Source of the DNA: Bog-532 sp963775825 | GTDB lineage: Bacteria; Actinomycetota; Actinomycetes; Streptosporangiales; Streptosporangiaceae | Length of the DNA stretch: 64,000 nt | Direction of reading: 5' to 3' | NCBI GenBank assembly: GCA_963775825.1 | Contig: CAVZKY010000061.1 | Span: 124,001-188,000 of the forward strand | Shown: in pieces, positions 1 through 9,646 of the stretch | Layout of the letters: the number at the start of each line of letters is the position of its first letter | Numbering within the stretch: the stretch's first letter is position 1 | The notes under the pieces: model-generated | Told to the model about the DNA's origin: nothing | The model's input: only the letters and a program-made list of their open reading frames with translations | Database searches by the model: none | Program-made: the position numbers and the translations under genes

Positions 1-2
1 CC

Positions 3-688
3 GAGACGGTCAGCTTGACCGGCGCGCAATCGGGTGACGCGAAGCTTCTGCAGGAAACGGATCTGGGCAGTGCGCGCCGCCGGTCACGGCCGGCCGCAGT
101 TATGCCGTCGGGGCCTGGTACAGATCGACGACGCCGACGGAGTTTGATCTGTACTACCGGAATCAGATCGGGGTCTGGTCCTACTGGATCACCGGCGTCA
201 GCTTCCCGGCCTCAGCGACGTGGAAACACGTATCGTGGACGACCCCGCCTGCACCGCCCGGTGCGACCGCGATCAGCTTCGGCCTGGCCGTCGGTCAGGT
301 CGGGCAGGTCACTACGACCGGCTACAGTCTGGCCGCGGCTCCCCCGGATCACGTGAAGACGCTTACCTTCGTCGTGATCGGACTACTGATCAGCGCCCCG
401 TTCATCGGCTGGAGGCTTTGGCGGCCCAGGCCTGCTGGCGCGTCCAGGCGTAACGCTTCCGGCCAGCCCGGCGGAGCCGAAGGGCAGCCGGGCGCCCGCC
501 AGCCTGCCGGACTGGCCAGCCACGGCGCTGCGGGGCGGCGATGGATGGACGCTCCGCCCGCGCATCAGGTCGTCGTGGGCCCGGAAACTGACGCGGCCGC
601 TGACGCAACGGCCAGGGCTGATCCTGGCTCCGGGAACGTCCCGCCGCCCGCGACGCCGACGGGTCCGGACGCCGGGCCGCCCAGTTGA
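3..688 (+). pseudogene. Surface beta-sandwich protein with C-terminal membrane anchor (5'-truncated, frameshifted)
   Basis: The gene enters from the left edge, so its N-terminus is missing. Frame 3 is used to about base 70, then frame 2 to the TGA at 686-688, implying one indel near 65-80. The joined product resembles the carbohydrate-binding-like beta-sandwich modules of actinobacterial surface proteins: aromatic strands (AVGAWYRST, FDLYYRN, WSYWITG) and a Thr/Pro-rich edge. One hydrophobic segment at about 356-415 (VVIGLLISAPFIGW) is followed by an Arg-rich stretch and a Pro/Ala/Gly-rich tail of about 80 residues, which fits a membrane-anchored extracytoplasmic protein. It is the first gene of the polysaccharide locus and lies 98 bp before a deacetylase. 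The role is inferred; no catalytic domain is visible in this part. Confidence 0.55.
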
Positions 689-786
689 GCGAATGAGGTA
701 GCGAGAACCGTCCAAATGTGGGAGCCGTATCAGGCCCCCCGGTACCTAGGGTTTCGCCGGTACCGAGCGCGAAGGGGGCCGAGAAC

Positions 787-1663
787 GTGGCGAACGGGAT
801 CAGCGGAGACGGGCCGCCGGCGTGCGCGGGGGACCTCGCCGCGGGCGCCCTTCCCCGCACCCTGCCGCCGGGCGGGATGCCCGCCATCGCAATGTTCCAC
901 TCGGTGAGCCCGTACGACGACGATCCCTACCTGGTGACTGTCACCCCGGACCGGTTCGACCGGCAAATGCGCTGGCTGCGCCGCAGGGGCCTGCGCGGGG
1001 TCGCGGTGGGCGAACTGATGGCGGCGGACCGGGCCGGGGCGGGGCGCGGGCTGATTGGCCTCACCTTCGACGATGGTTACGCCGACTTCGTCGACTACGC
1101 CCTGCCGGTACTGGCGCGGTACGGCTTCGGTGCCACCGTGTTCCCAATCGCCGGCTGGCTGGGCGGCCTGAACGACTGGGACGTCCTCGGGCCGCGCAAG
1201 CCGCTGATGTCGGCTGATCAGGTCCGGAAGGCGGCGGACGCGGGAATCGAGATCGGCTCGCACGGCTTGCGGCATGTATCCCTGCCCGGCCTGGCCGAGG
1301 CGGGACTGGCCGCGGAAGCCGCGGAAAGCCGCGCGATCCTTACGGAGACGATCGACCGGGACGTCACGGGGTTCTGCTACCCCTACGGGCACATCGACGC
1401 GTCGTCGGTTGCCGCGGTCCAGCAGGCCCGGCGACGCCTACGGCTGCGCCATCTGGCGCTCGGCCAGCACCGGCCCGCACGCGCTGCCCCGGGTCTACGT
1501 CGGAGAGGCCGACGGCTCACTGCGGCTGTGGGCCAAGGGCGCCCGGCACTGGCTGGCCTGGGACTACCGGGGCCCGGGAGCGGACCGCCTGGGCCGGGTC
1601 ACCGCTTCCGGCGGGAAGGACCGCTCAGCTAGTACCCCATCCGGCATACAGCAGTTGGCGTAA
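787..1663 (+). pseudogene. NodB-type polysaccharide deacetylase (frameshifted near its C-terminus)
   Basis: Metal-dependent de-N-acetylase of the NodB/CE4 fold, expected to trim acetyl groups from an exported or lipid-linked glycan. Visible motifs are MFHSVS at the start of the domain, the metal-binding TFDDGYADF near residue 94, the second motif IGSHGLRHVSLPGL, and FCYPYGHID. The frame breaks near 1425-1440. Before it the product ends ...VAAVQQA; after it the sequence (YGCAIWRSASTGPHALPRVYV) continues in another frame to the stop at 1661-1663. GTG at 787 is chosen because a G-rich stretch lies about 10 bp upstream; GTG at 718 is in frame but has no comparable site. A second, intact deacetylase lies at 18003, so the locus has two. 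Confidence 0.8.
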
Positions 1664-1919
1664 TCAAGTTACCTACATTGACGGAACAGCGCCTTCCGGC
1701 CATTTGGCACAGTTAACCCGTAGTTACAAATCGGGAAAATCCGTTCCAATCTGTGCAATGCCGTGAGGGGCCTGCCACCGTGCCTGAAAGCCAGCTTTCG
1801 CTTGCCGTCAACGGCCGCGAGTATCAGCTGCACCACAAGCTTGCACTTTTCCAGGAGGGAGCGGGCTCGCCGGGCGGAGACCAGGAGCCACCCGGGCTGC
1901 CACGTGGTCGGCTGCGATT

Positions 1920-3155
1920 GTGGGCCTCGGTTACGTGGGGCTGCCGACCGCCCTGGCGCTGCACGGGCGCTGCCCCCGGATCATCGGTATGGACGTCAGC
2001 GAGGACCGGCTGGCGGTGATCGCCGCTCGCGACGCGGATCTGGCCGACACCGACCGGCCGCGTCTCGAAGCTGCCCTGGCGGACGGGTCGCTGGAGCTGA
2101 CCAGCAAGGCGGCCGCGATCGGCGAGGCCGATGCGGTCATCATCTGTGTGCCCACGCCGGTCGACGGTGATCACCAGCCTGATCTGGCCGCGTTGCGCGG
2201 GGCGTGTGCCGCCGTCGTTGAGCAGACCCGGCCCGGGCAGACGATCATCCTGACCTCCACCACCTACGTCGGCACGACGCGGGAACTGCTCACCGAGCCG
2301 CTGGCGGCCAGGGGCCTGCGGGCGGGCACCGACGTGTTCGTGGCCTTCAGCCCCGAGCGCATCGACCCCGGCAACCCCGATCATCTTCAGCGGAATACCC
2401 CCCGGGTGGTCGGGGGCGCCACCAGCACGTGCGCGGACCGCGCCGCCTGGGTCATCAGCCAGCTCACTGACGTCGTGTACCTGGTCAGCTCTGCGGACGC
2501 CGCCGAGGCGACGAAGCTGTACGAGAACATCTTCCGCGCGGTGTCGCTCGCCCTGGCCAACGAGTTCGCCGACGCTTGCGGCACCCTGGGGCTCGACCCG
2601 ATCGAGGTGACGCTGGCCGCGGGCACCAAGCCCTACGGTTTCCTGGGCGCGTTCCCCGGTCCGGGCGTCGGCGGTCACTGCATCCCCTGCGATCCGCATT
2701 ACCTGCTCTGGCAGCTGGATCGCAGGCAGCGACCGGCACCGCTGATCAAGCAGGCCATGCGGTCCATCGCCGAACGCCCGGAGCGGGTGGCCGACCGCGC
2801 CGCCGAACTGCTCGCCGAGGGCGGCGTGGCCGTCGCCGGAGCCAGGGTGATCGTGGTCGGTGTCGCCTACAAAGCCGGTGTCCAGGACCTGCGCGAGTCT
2901 CCGGCCCTGCCGCTGATGGCTGGCCTCCGCCGCCGCGGCGCCCAGGTTTACTACCATGATCCGCTGGTCCCGGTGGTGCGGCTGGACGGTGGGCAGACGG
3001 CGGCCAGCGTGCCGGCCCCGGACGGGGCGGACTACGACCTGGCCATCGTGCACACGCTCCACCCCGGTGTGGACTATGCCTGGGTCAGCGGCTGCCCTCG
3101 GGTGCTGGACGGCACCTACCAGTTCGACAGCGCGCCGCACCGCGCAGTGGTCTAG
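1920..3155 (+). CDS. UDP-glucose/GDP-mannose-type nucleotide-sugar dehydrogenase
   Basis: NAD-dependent two-step oxidation of a nucleotide sugar to its uronic acid, a cytoplasmic precursor step for acidic polysaccharides. The Rossmann fingerprint GLGYVGLP opens the protein. Next come the dimer-core motif SPERIDPG (~residue 144), the lysine helix EATKLYEN (Lys199) and the catalytic-cysteine motif GGHCIPCDP (Cys254), then a C-terminal domain with GVAYKAGVQDLRESPAL. The open frame continues upstream of 1920 (residues SAAIV) without a start codon, so the real start is probably 10-60 codons upstream and a frame error is likely near 1895-1910. There is an AGGAGG-like site at about 1852. Substrate (UDP-Glc, UDP-GlcNAc or UDP-ManNAc) cannot be decided. 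The next gene starts 9 bp downstream. Confidence 0.88.
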   Translation: MGLGYVGLPTALALHGRCPRIIGMDVSEDRLAVIAARDADLADTDRPRLEAALADGSLELTSKAAAIGEADAVIICVPTPVDGDHQPDLAALRGACAAVVEQTRPGQTIILTSTTYVGTTRELLTEPLAARGLRAGTDVFVAFSPERIDPGNPDHLQRNTPRVVGGATSTCADRAAWVISQLTDVVYLVSSADAAEATKLYENIFRAVSLALANEFADACGTLGLDPIEVTLAAGTKPYGFLGAFPGPGVGGHCIPCDPHYLLWQLDRRQRPAPLIKQAMRSIAERPERVADRAAELLAEGGVAVAGARVIVVGVAYKAGVQDLRESPALPLMAGLRRRGAQVYYHDPLVPVVRLDGGQTAASVPAPDGADYDLAIVHTLHPGVDYAWVSGCPRVLDGTYQFDSAPHRAVV

Positions 3156-3164
3156 GCGGCGGAC

Positions 3165-4559
3165 ATGACGACGTTCCCGGCGGCCGCCCCGGACACCAGC
3201 ACGCCGGCCGTCATCCTCAAGTTCGACCAGAACGTGATGCACCACGGCGGACTGGGCGCGATCCGGAGCCTCGGACGGCTCGGCGTCCCCGTATACGGGG
3301 TGCACGAGAGGCCTTCGGCCCCGGCGGCAAGCTCCCGTTATCTCCGCGGCCGGTGGATCTGGCACCCGGATGCGGAGGACGTGGAACGCACCCTCGCCGG
3401 GCTGCTCACGCTGGCGGAGCGGATCGGACGTCGGGCCGTGCTGTTCCCCACCGACGACGCCGGGGCCATCTTCCTGGCTGAGCACGGCGGCCCGCTGCGG
3501 CAGGCGTTCCTGTTCCCGGCGCCGCCTGCCGGCCTGCCCCGCCGGTTGGCGGGCAAGTTCTCGATGCACGAGCTGTGCCGGGAAGCTGGCCTGCCCTGCC
3601 CGGCGGCGACGGTGCCGGCCGCACTGGACGAGGCACGTGACTTTGCCGCCGGTGCCGGCTATCCGGTGATCGCCAAGCTCTCCGCTCCGTGGAGCGTGTC
3701 CGGTGCCGGGCTCCGTAGCACGTCCATTGTCCGTACCGATGCCGAGCTCACCGCCCTATGGCACGCCTGCGCGGCCGCCGGCGCCGGCGTCATGCTCCAG
3801 GAATTCATCCCCGCGGCCACCCCGGGCGACTGGTTCTTCCACGGTTACTGCAGCGCCAATTCGGACTGCCGGCCGGCCTACACGGGCATCAAGCTCCGCT
3901 CCTACCCGGCGCACGCCGGCCTGACCAGCCTCGGCTGCGCGGTGGCCAATGACGAGCTCGCCACCCTGGTGACCGGACTGCTCGCTGAACTGTCCTACCG
4001 CGGCCTCGTCGACCTCGATCTGCGCCGGGACGCCCGGGACGGCCAGTACAAGCTGCTGGATTTCAACCCGCGCCTGGGCGCGCAGTTCCGGCTGTTCCGG
4101 AATCAGGACGGGCTGGACGTCGTGCTCGCGGCGTACCTGGACCTCACCGGCCAGGCGGTGCCCGAGGGCACCCAGCTGAACGGCCGCCGCTTCCTCGTGG
4201 AGAACTACGACCCACTCGCCGCGATCCGCTACTGGCGGGGCGGCGAACTGCGGCCGGGTTCCTGGCTGGCTTCACTGCGCTCGGTCAACGAGCTCGCCTG
4301 GTTCGCCCGGGATGACCTGCGGCCGTTCGGGCTGATGTGCACGCGGATGGCGGCCCGGGCCATCACCCGGCGTTTCCACCGGCCCGACCGTCCTGGTGCG
4401 CCGAGCGGGAAGCCGCGCTACCTGGCGGCCGGGCGCACGGCCATCCCGCGATCCCGGCCCGCCGGCCCAGCTCCCGGCGAACTTCCCGTCATGGACAACA
4501 CAGCACACATCCTGGGGACGGCCGGCGCCGTCTCCGCGACAAGGGGGGAACCAGCATGA
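3165..4559 (+). CDS. ATP-grasp ligase, copy 1 of 3
   Basis: A 464-residue ATP-grasp protein, the fold that activates a carboxylate as acyl-phosphate for attack by an amine or other nucleophile. The N-terminal lobe starts with VILKFDQNVMHHGGLGAIRSLGRLG, shared almost word for word with the copies at 23032 and 63288. The central motif MLQEFIPAATPGDWFFH and the ATP/Mg-binding DFNPRLGAQFRLF (~residue 298) follow. The substrate is unknown. The last ~60 residues are Pro/Arg/Ala-rich. The stop overlaps the start of the following flavoprotein as ATGA, so the two are probably translationally coupled, and the same gene order recurs at 23 kb. The placement inside a polysaccharide locus suggests amide or aminoacyl decoration of a glycan or its precursor; that is inference. 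This copy has an intact frame, unlike the other two. Confidence 0.8.
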   Translation: MTTFPAAAPDTSTPAVILKFDQNVMHHGGLGAIRSLGRLGVPVYGVHERPSAPAASSRYLRGRWIWHPDAEDVERTLAGLLTLAERIGRRAVLFPTDDAGAIFLAEHGGPLRQAFLFPAPPAGLPRRLAGKFSMHELCREAGLPCPAATVPAALDEARDFAAGAGYPVIAKLSAPWSVSGAGLRSTSIVRTDAELTALWHACAAAGAGVMLQEFIPAATPGDWFFHGYCSANSDCRPAYTGIKLRSYPAHAGLTSLGCAVANDELATLVTGLLAELSYRGLVDLDLRRDARDGQYKLLDFNPRLGAQFRLFRNQDGLDVVLAAYLDLTGQAVPEGTQLNGRRFLVENYDPLAAIRYWRGGELRPGSWLASLRSVNELAWFARDDLRPFGLMCTRMAARAITRRFHRPDRPGAPSGKPRYLAAGRTAIPRSRPAGPAPGELPVMDNTAHILGTAGAVSATRGEPA

Positions 4560-5776
4560 ACGACGTTGAGGTAGCGATCGTCGGAGCGGGCCCTTACGGC
4601 CTCTCGCTCGCCTCTCACCTGCGGGCCGCCGGAGTGAGTTTCCGCCAGTTCGGCCAGCTCATGAACCCGTGGCGCACGGCCATGCCGCAGGGGATGTTCC
4701 TCAAATCCCAGGGGTTCGCGTCCAACCTGTCGGATCCGCGGGGCACTCACACGCTGGAAGCGTTCTGCGCCGCCACCGGGCGTCCCTACGCCAGTTACGG
4801 GCTGCCGGTGCCGCTGGACACTTTCGTGGCCTACGGCCAGTGGTTCCAGGCCGAGCTGCTACCCGACCTGGAGCAGACGCTCGTTACCGGCATCAGCCGC
4901 CGGGACGCCGGTTACCGGCTGGAGCTGGCGACCGGCGAGACGGTCTCCGCTCGCCAGGTCGTGGTCGCCGCCGGGATCGAGCATTTCCCGTTCGTGCCCG
5001 TCGAGCTGGCCGGCCTGCCGGAAGAGATCTTCAGCCACAGCAGCCGGCACACCGATCTGGCCGCGTGCCGCGGCCGGAGCGTCATCGTGCTGGGCGCGGC
5101 CAGTCCGCGCTGGAGTCGGCGGCGCTGCTGCACGAGCAGGGGGCGGCTGTCCGGATCGTCATGCGTAAGACGCAGGTGGCCTGGAACGGCACCCCGCTCG
5201 ACCCTGAGCGCCCACTGCTCAGGCGGCTGCGCGAACCAGAGGCCGGCCTCGGCTCGGGCTGGGGGACATGGTTCTACTCCAACCACCCTGGCCTCTTCCG
5301 GCACCTGCCAGCCGCCACCCGCGTCCGCCGGGCCCGGACGGCGCTCGGGCTGGCCGGGGCGAGCTGGCTCCGCGGCCGGGTGGAAGGCGAGTTCCCGATC
5401 CTCACCGGGCTGAACGTGCGCTGGGCGCGGCCCGGTCCGGCGGCATCGAGGTCGGTTTCAGCGGACCGGGCGGTGAGCGTGAACTGGCCGCCGATCACCT
5501 CATGGCCGCGACCGGATACCGCCCGGACGTGCGGCGCCTTGCCTTCCTCGGCGACGGCCTGCGGGATTCGATCGAGACTGTGGCCGGGACACCGGCGGTC
5601 GACCGGAGTACCAATCGTCCGTCCCTGGTCTCTACTTCGCCGGCCCGGCCGTGGCTCCCACGATGGGGCCGGTCATGCGCTTCGTGTTCGGCTCGGACCA
5701 TGCGGCGCGAACGCTGGCGGCGAAGCTCATCCGGACCGCCGCCCCGCACAGCACCGTACGGGTCAAGGCGTCTTGA
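4556..5776 (+). pseudogene. FAD/NAD(P)-dependent oxidoreductase, copy 1 (frameshifted)
   Basis: Flavin-containing monooxygenase/lysine-N-hydroxylase-like fold. The FAD dinucleotide motif GAGPYGLSLASHLR is at residues ~9-22, a region with RTAMPQGMFLKSQGFASNLSD follows, and a second Rossmann motif GAGQSALESAALLHEQGA would bind NADPH. The product is spread over three frames with breaks near 5095, 5430 and 5610; the C-terminal piece (YFAGPAVAPTMGPVMRFVFG) ends with the TGA at 5774-5776. The ATG at 4556 has an AAGGGGGGAA ribosome site and overlaps the ATP-grasp stop; the stop overlaps the next ATG as TGATG. Each piece retains family motifs, so sequencing error is as likely as inactivation. It may oxidise a group delivered by the ATP-grasp partner (inference). 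Confidence 0.78.
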
Positions 5777-7353
5777 TGACGATTTCGCATGTCCTGCCCG
5801 ACCGCGGCGCCGGGGACGCGGATACGGTGCCGCTACCGCTGCTCGCCCGGCGGGAGTGGTCCTTCCGGGCGGAGCAGGCTGTCCCCATCCAGACGACGGC
5901 CGGCGGCGGAGGCGGGAACTGAGCACGAGCGGCCGTCCGTGGGGTCTCGGCCGACTGCGGCTGCCTCGCTGCGGCACTTTGCCGCCGCGGGCGCCCTGCC
6001 GCTGGCGGATCTGCTCGCGCTCGGTGCGGCGATCACGCTAAGCCGGACGGCTACAGGTCCGGCGGTCGGCTACGCCGCGGCGGTCCTGGCGATACTGGCG
6101 ATCAGCCACCAGCACCGGCTGAAGATCACCCCGCGCGTCTCCGACCAGGCGGGCCGGATCGCCGTGGCGGCGGTGCTGCCCGCGCTCGGCCTGCTCCCGT
6201 GGCTGCCCGCGGGGGCGGCGATCCGGCTGGCCCTGCTGTCCGCCATCATGGTCGGCTGCGCCACGCGGCCGCCCACCAGGACTGCGGGCTGCCCGCAGCC
6301 GGGGCAGCCTCTCCGAAGCGGTAGTAATCGTCGGCACCGGGACGATGGCTGCCGAGCTCGTCGGCCTGATGCGCGACCACGCCGAACTCGGCCTGCGGCT
6401 CGTCGGTTTCGCGGGTGAGCGGCCGGCCGGCCCGGGTCTGCCGCTGCCGGTGCTCGGGGCTGCCGCCGACCTGCCTGCGATCGTTCGCCAGCACCGGATC
6501 CGGCGTGTCATCGTGACCGCCGCGGCCGATGGGGACGCTGCCTGCTGACCGCGCTGCTCAAGGCCCGGGAGTTGCCGACCGACATTTGCGTCGTACCCAG
6601 GCTGCCGGAGCTCGGCACGGCGGTGCCCCGCAGCGTCCTGGACGAGATCTGGGGCGTTCCGCTGCTTCCGCTGCGCCGGACGGGTGCTCCCGCACGGCTC
6701 GTGAAGCGGGCGTTCGATACTGGATCTCGCTGACGCTGCTCGTCGCGCTCGGCCCGCCCATCGCTTTGCTCGCGGCGGTGACGTGGTGGCAACTGCGCCG
6801 GCCCGCTGTTCCGGCAGATACGGGTCACCGGTCCGGGACGGCAGGCCGAGGTCCTCAACTCCGCACCATGGGCCACCACGGTAACCCCGATACCTGCTGG
6901 ACCGTTTCGCCGCAGCGGTCCACCACCTTCGGGCGGTTCCTCCGCGGCACGCATCTCGATGAACTGCCTCAGCTGGCCAACGTCGCGCTGGGCCAGATGT
7001 CACTGGTCGGCCCGCGGCCCGAGCGGCCGTATTTCGCCGCCCGCTTCGCGCAGGAGATTCCCGGCTACGCCGACCGCCTGCGGATGACGGCCGGCCTCAC
7101 GGGCTGGGCCCAGGTGCACGGGCTGAACGGTGACACCTCGATCTGCGACCGGGCGCGGTTCGACAACGCCTACATAGAGAACTGGTCGCTCTGGCTCGAT
7201 CTCGTCATCGTCGCCCGGACTGCGACTGGATTGCTCGCCGGCCCGGTGGCCCAGCGCGTCACCGGCCCTCCGGGCCCCCGTTCCAGCACAGCAGAACCGC
7301 TGGCCACCGCCACTGGGTGGCGGCCCGCCTCACCCCAGGGAGACCACTCATGA
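5776..7353 (+). pseudogene. Polyprenyl-phosphate sugar phosphotransferase (WbaP/CpsE type, frameshifted)
   Basis: Initiating glycosyltransferase that loads the first sugar-1-phosphate onto undecaprenyl phosphate at the inner membrane face. An N-terminal multi-helix region (HFAAAGALPLADLLALGAA and following) precedes a CoA-binding-like middle domain (VVIVGTGTMAAELVGLMRDH). The C-terminal bacterial sugar transferase domain keeps the hallmark run FLRGTHLDELPQLANV, MSLVGPRPERPYF, and LTGWAQVHG. At least four frame breaks (about 5922, 6290, 6540, 6720 and possibly 6800) split these pieces. The start ATG overlaps the upstream stop (TGATG) and the stop overlaps the next gene's ATG at 7350. It identifies the locus as a lipid-linked (Wzx/Wzy-like) polymer pathway. 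Confidence 0.82.
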
Positions 7354-8610
7354 AAGTCCTCCATGTCATCACCGGGCTGAACGTGGGCGGCGCGGAGCTG
7401 CAGCTGCGCTCGATCCTCCAGCACACCGGCACGACGCCAATGTGATCACCCTGTACAACCCGGGGCCGGTCGCGGAGATGATCCGTGCCGACGGCACGCT
7501 CGTGCGCGATCTCGGCATGACGCGCAACACCGAAGTGTCCGCGCTGGCCCGGCTCTACCGCTTGATCCGGGACGGGCGATATGACGTTGTGCACAGCCAC
7601 CTCTACCGTTCGCAGATCTACGGCCGGTCGGCGGCCTGGCTGGCCTGGACCCCGGTCATACTGAGCACTGAGCATTCCATCGGCGAGACCCACCTGGAAC
7701 GCCGCCGGATGACCAGGGGCGTCCGCCTCCTGTACCTGGCCACCGAGCGGCTGTCCGCGGTGATGGTCGCCGTCTCGCCGGCGGTACGCGACCGGCTGGT
7801 CAACTGGGGCGTGAGCCCGCGCCGGGTGACGCTCATCCCCAACGGCGTGGACCTGGGCCGGGGTGGCCTTCGACCCCGAAGCCCGGGAGCGTGTCCGGGC
7901 CGAACATGGCATCGGGCCCGGCGACTACATCATCGGCGTTCTCGGACGGCTGGACGCCAACAAGCGCTTCGATCTGGTGATCGACGCGGCTGCGCCGCTG
8001 CTGAATGGCACGACCAAGCTGATGATCGTGGGCCAGGGCGACGAGTACGGCCACCTGGTCGAGGTGGCGGCGGCCCATGGCGTCAGCGACCGGGTGGTCT
8101 TCACCGGCGAGCGGCACGACGTGGCCGCGATGCTGTCCGCCACCGATCTGTTCGTCGCCTCCTCGGCGCAGGAGACGTTCGGGCTGTCCGTGCTGGAAGC
8201 CCTGGCCAACGGCGCGCCGGCGCTCTACACGACGTGCCCCGCGCTGGCGGGTATCGACGTGGCTGGCCGGGCCCACCCGGTACCGGGTACGGCCGACGGA
8301 TTCCGGGCGGCGCTGGCGGCCGAGATATCGGCCTGCGGTGCGCAACGCCGGGTACCGGAGGTCGAGGCGGAGTACGGCATCGAGGCGGTGACCGGCCGGA
8401 TCGATGACCTCTACGAGCGGCTTGGCGGCGCCGCACCCCAGCGGCTGCGCCGCCTTCGGCCTGCTCGGCCCGCCAGCGCCCAGCCGGAGGCGGCGGCCTG
8501 CGCGGCACTTCCGGCCGAGCGCCAGGAGGCACCCGCGGCGGCAGGCCTCCGCGGTACGGCAGGCGGCGGGAGCGATCGCCCCCTACGCACAGAAGGTTGG
8601 TGCGCAGTGA
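7350..8610 (+). pseudogene. GT4-family glycosyltransferase (frameshifted)
   Basis: Retaining glycosyltransferase of GT-B fold that would extend the lipid-linked sugar. The N-terminus MKVLHVITGLNVGGAE is the classic GT4 opening; the acceptor half continues with VVHSHLYRSQIYGR and VILSTEHSIGETHLERR. The C-terminal half has IIGVLGRLDANKRFDLVI, VVFTGERHDV and the nucleotide-binding SSAQETFGLSVLEALANG (the E-x7-E motif). Breaks occur near 7430, 7860 and 8430. The most economical C-terminus is the frame ending with the TGA at 8608-8610, which overlaps the GTG of the next gene. The ATG overlaps the stop of the sugar transferase, indicating one operon. Confidence 0.8.
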
Positions 8611-9630
8611 AGTCGTTGGTTACCGGAGCAGCCGGGTTCATCGGTTTTCGATCTGACCACCGCGCTGCTCAGCGCCGGTCATGAGGTCGTCGGCCTGGAC
8701 GACCTGAGCACAGGACGGCCCGAGAACCTGGCCGCCGTGGCTTCCCATCCCGGCTTCCGGCTCGTGGAAGGCTCGATACTGGACCAGGATCTGGTCGATG
8801 AGCTGACCACGGGCGCGGACCGGGTGTTCCATTTCGCGGCGGCCGTCGGCTCGTTCGTCATCCGGGACCGGACCCTGGAGAGCCTGCGCACCAACATCCG
8901 CGGCACCGAGAACGTGGTGGAAGCCGCGCACCGCAACAACGCCCGGATCCTGGTCGCCTCCACCAGCGAGATCTACGGCAAGAACGACAAGGTCGGTCTG
9001 CGCGAGGACGACGATCGCATCGTCGGCTCGCCGTTGCGGTCGCGGTGGAGCTACGCCGAGGCCAAGGCCATCGATGAGAGCCTGATCGACGGCTACGTCC
9101 GGGAGCGCGGCCTGTGGGCCGTGATCGCCCGGCTCTTCAACACCGTGGGACCGCGGCAGACCGGGCGGTACGGCATGGTCATCCCCCGGTTTGTCCGGCA
9201 GGCGCTGGCGGGGGAGCCGCTGACCGTCTTCGGCACCGGTGAGCAGGTGCGCTGTTTCTGCCACGTGCGCGACGTGATACCCGCTCTCACCGCGCTCATC
9301 GAGACGGACCAGGCGTGCGGCCGGGCGGTGAACCTGGGCAGCAGCGAGCAGGTTTCCATCGGCGAACTGGCCCGCCGGGTGATCCGGCTCACCGGATCGG
9401 CCAGTGCGATCGAGCGGCTGTCATACCTGGAAGTGCTGGGGTCCGGCTACGAGGACCTGATGCGGCGGGTGCCCGACTGCACGCTGGCGGGAGATCTCGT
9501 CGGCTTCAGGGCCACCCGGACGCTGGACGACATACTCCGCGCGGTCATCGACGAGCAGATCAGTCGGGGCGCGGATGCCGTAGGCCCCCCGGTCCAGGTG
9601 GCCGCGCCCGCGGCGGCCGCCGGATCCTGA
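8607..9630 (+). pseudogene. NAD-dependent nucleotide-sugar epimerase/dehydratase (SDR, frameshifted at N-terminus)
   Basis: Extended short-chain dehydrogenase acting on a nucleotide sugar (4-epimerase or decarboxylase type). The NAD-binding start KSLVTGAAGFIG is in one frame and the rest, beginning FDLTTALLSAGHEVVGLDDLSTG, in another, so a single break lies near 8643. The active-site elements are present: the STSEIYGKND strand and the catalytic YAEAK, followed by RLFNTVGPRQTGRYGMVIP. GTG at 8607 overlaps the preceding stop. With the dehydrogenase at 1920 and galE at 27194 it would supply activated sugars for the polymer; the exact reaction cannot be read from the sequence. Confidence 0.82.
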
Positions 9631-9646
9631 CGGCTGGCGGGGCGCT

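Noticed and set aside
1824..3569. A 581-codon minus-strand frame
   Set aside because: Antisense to the nucleotide-sugar dehydrogenase and ATP-grasp genes; Arg/Gly/Asp-rich with no family motif.
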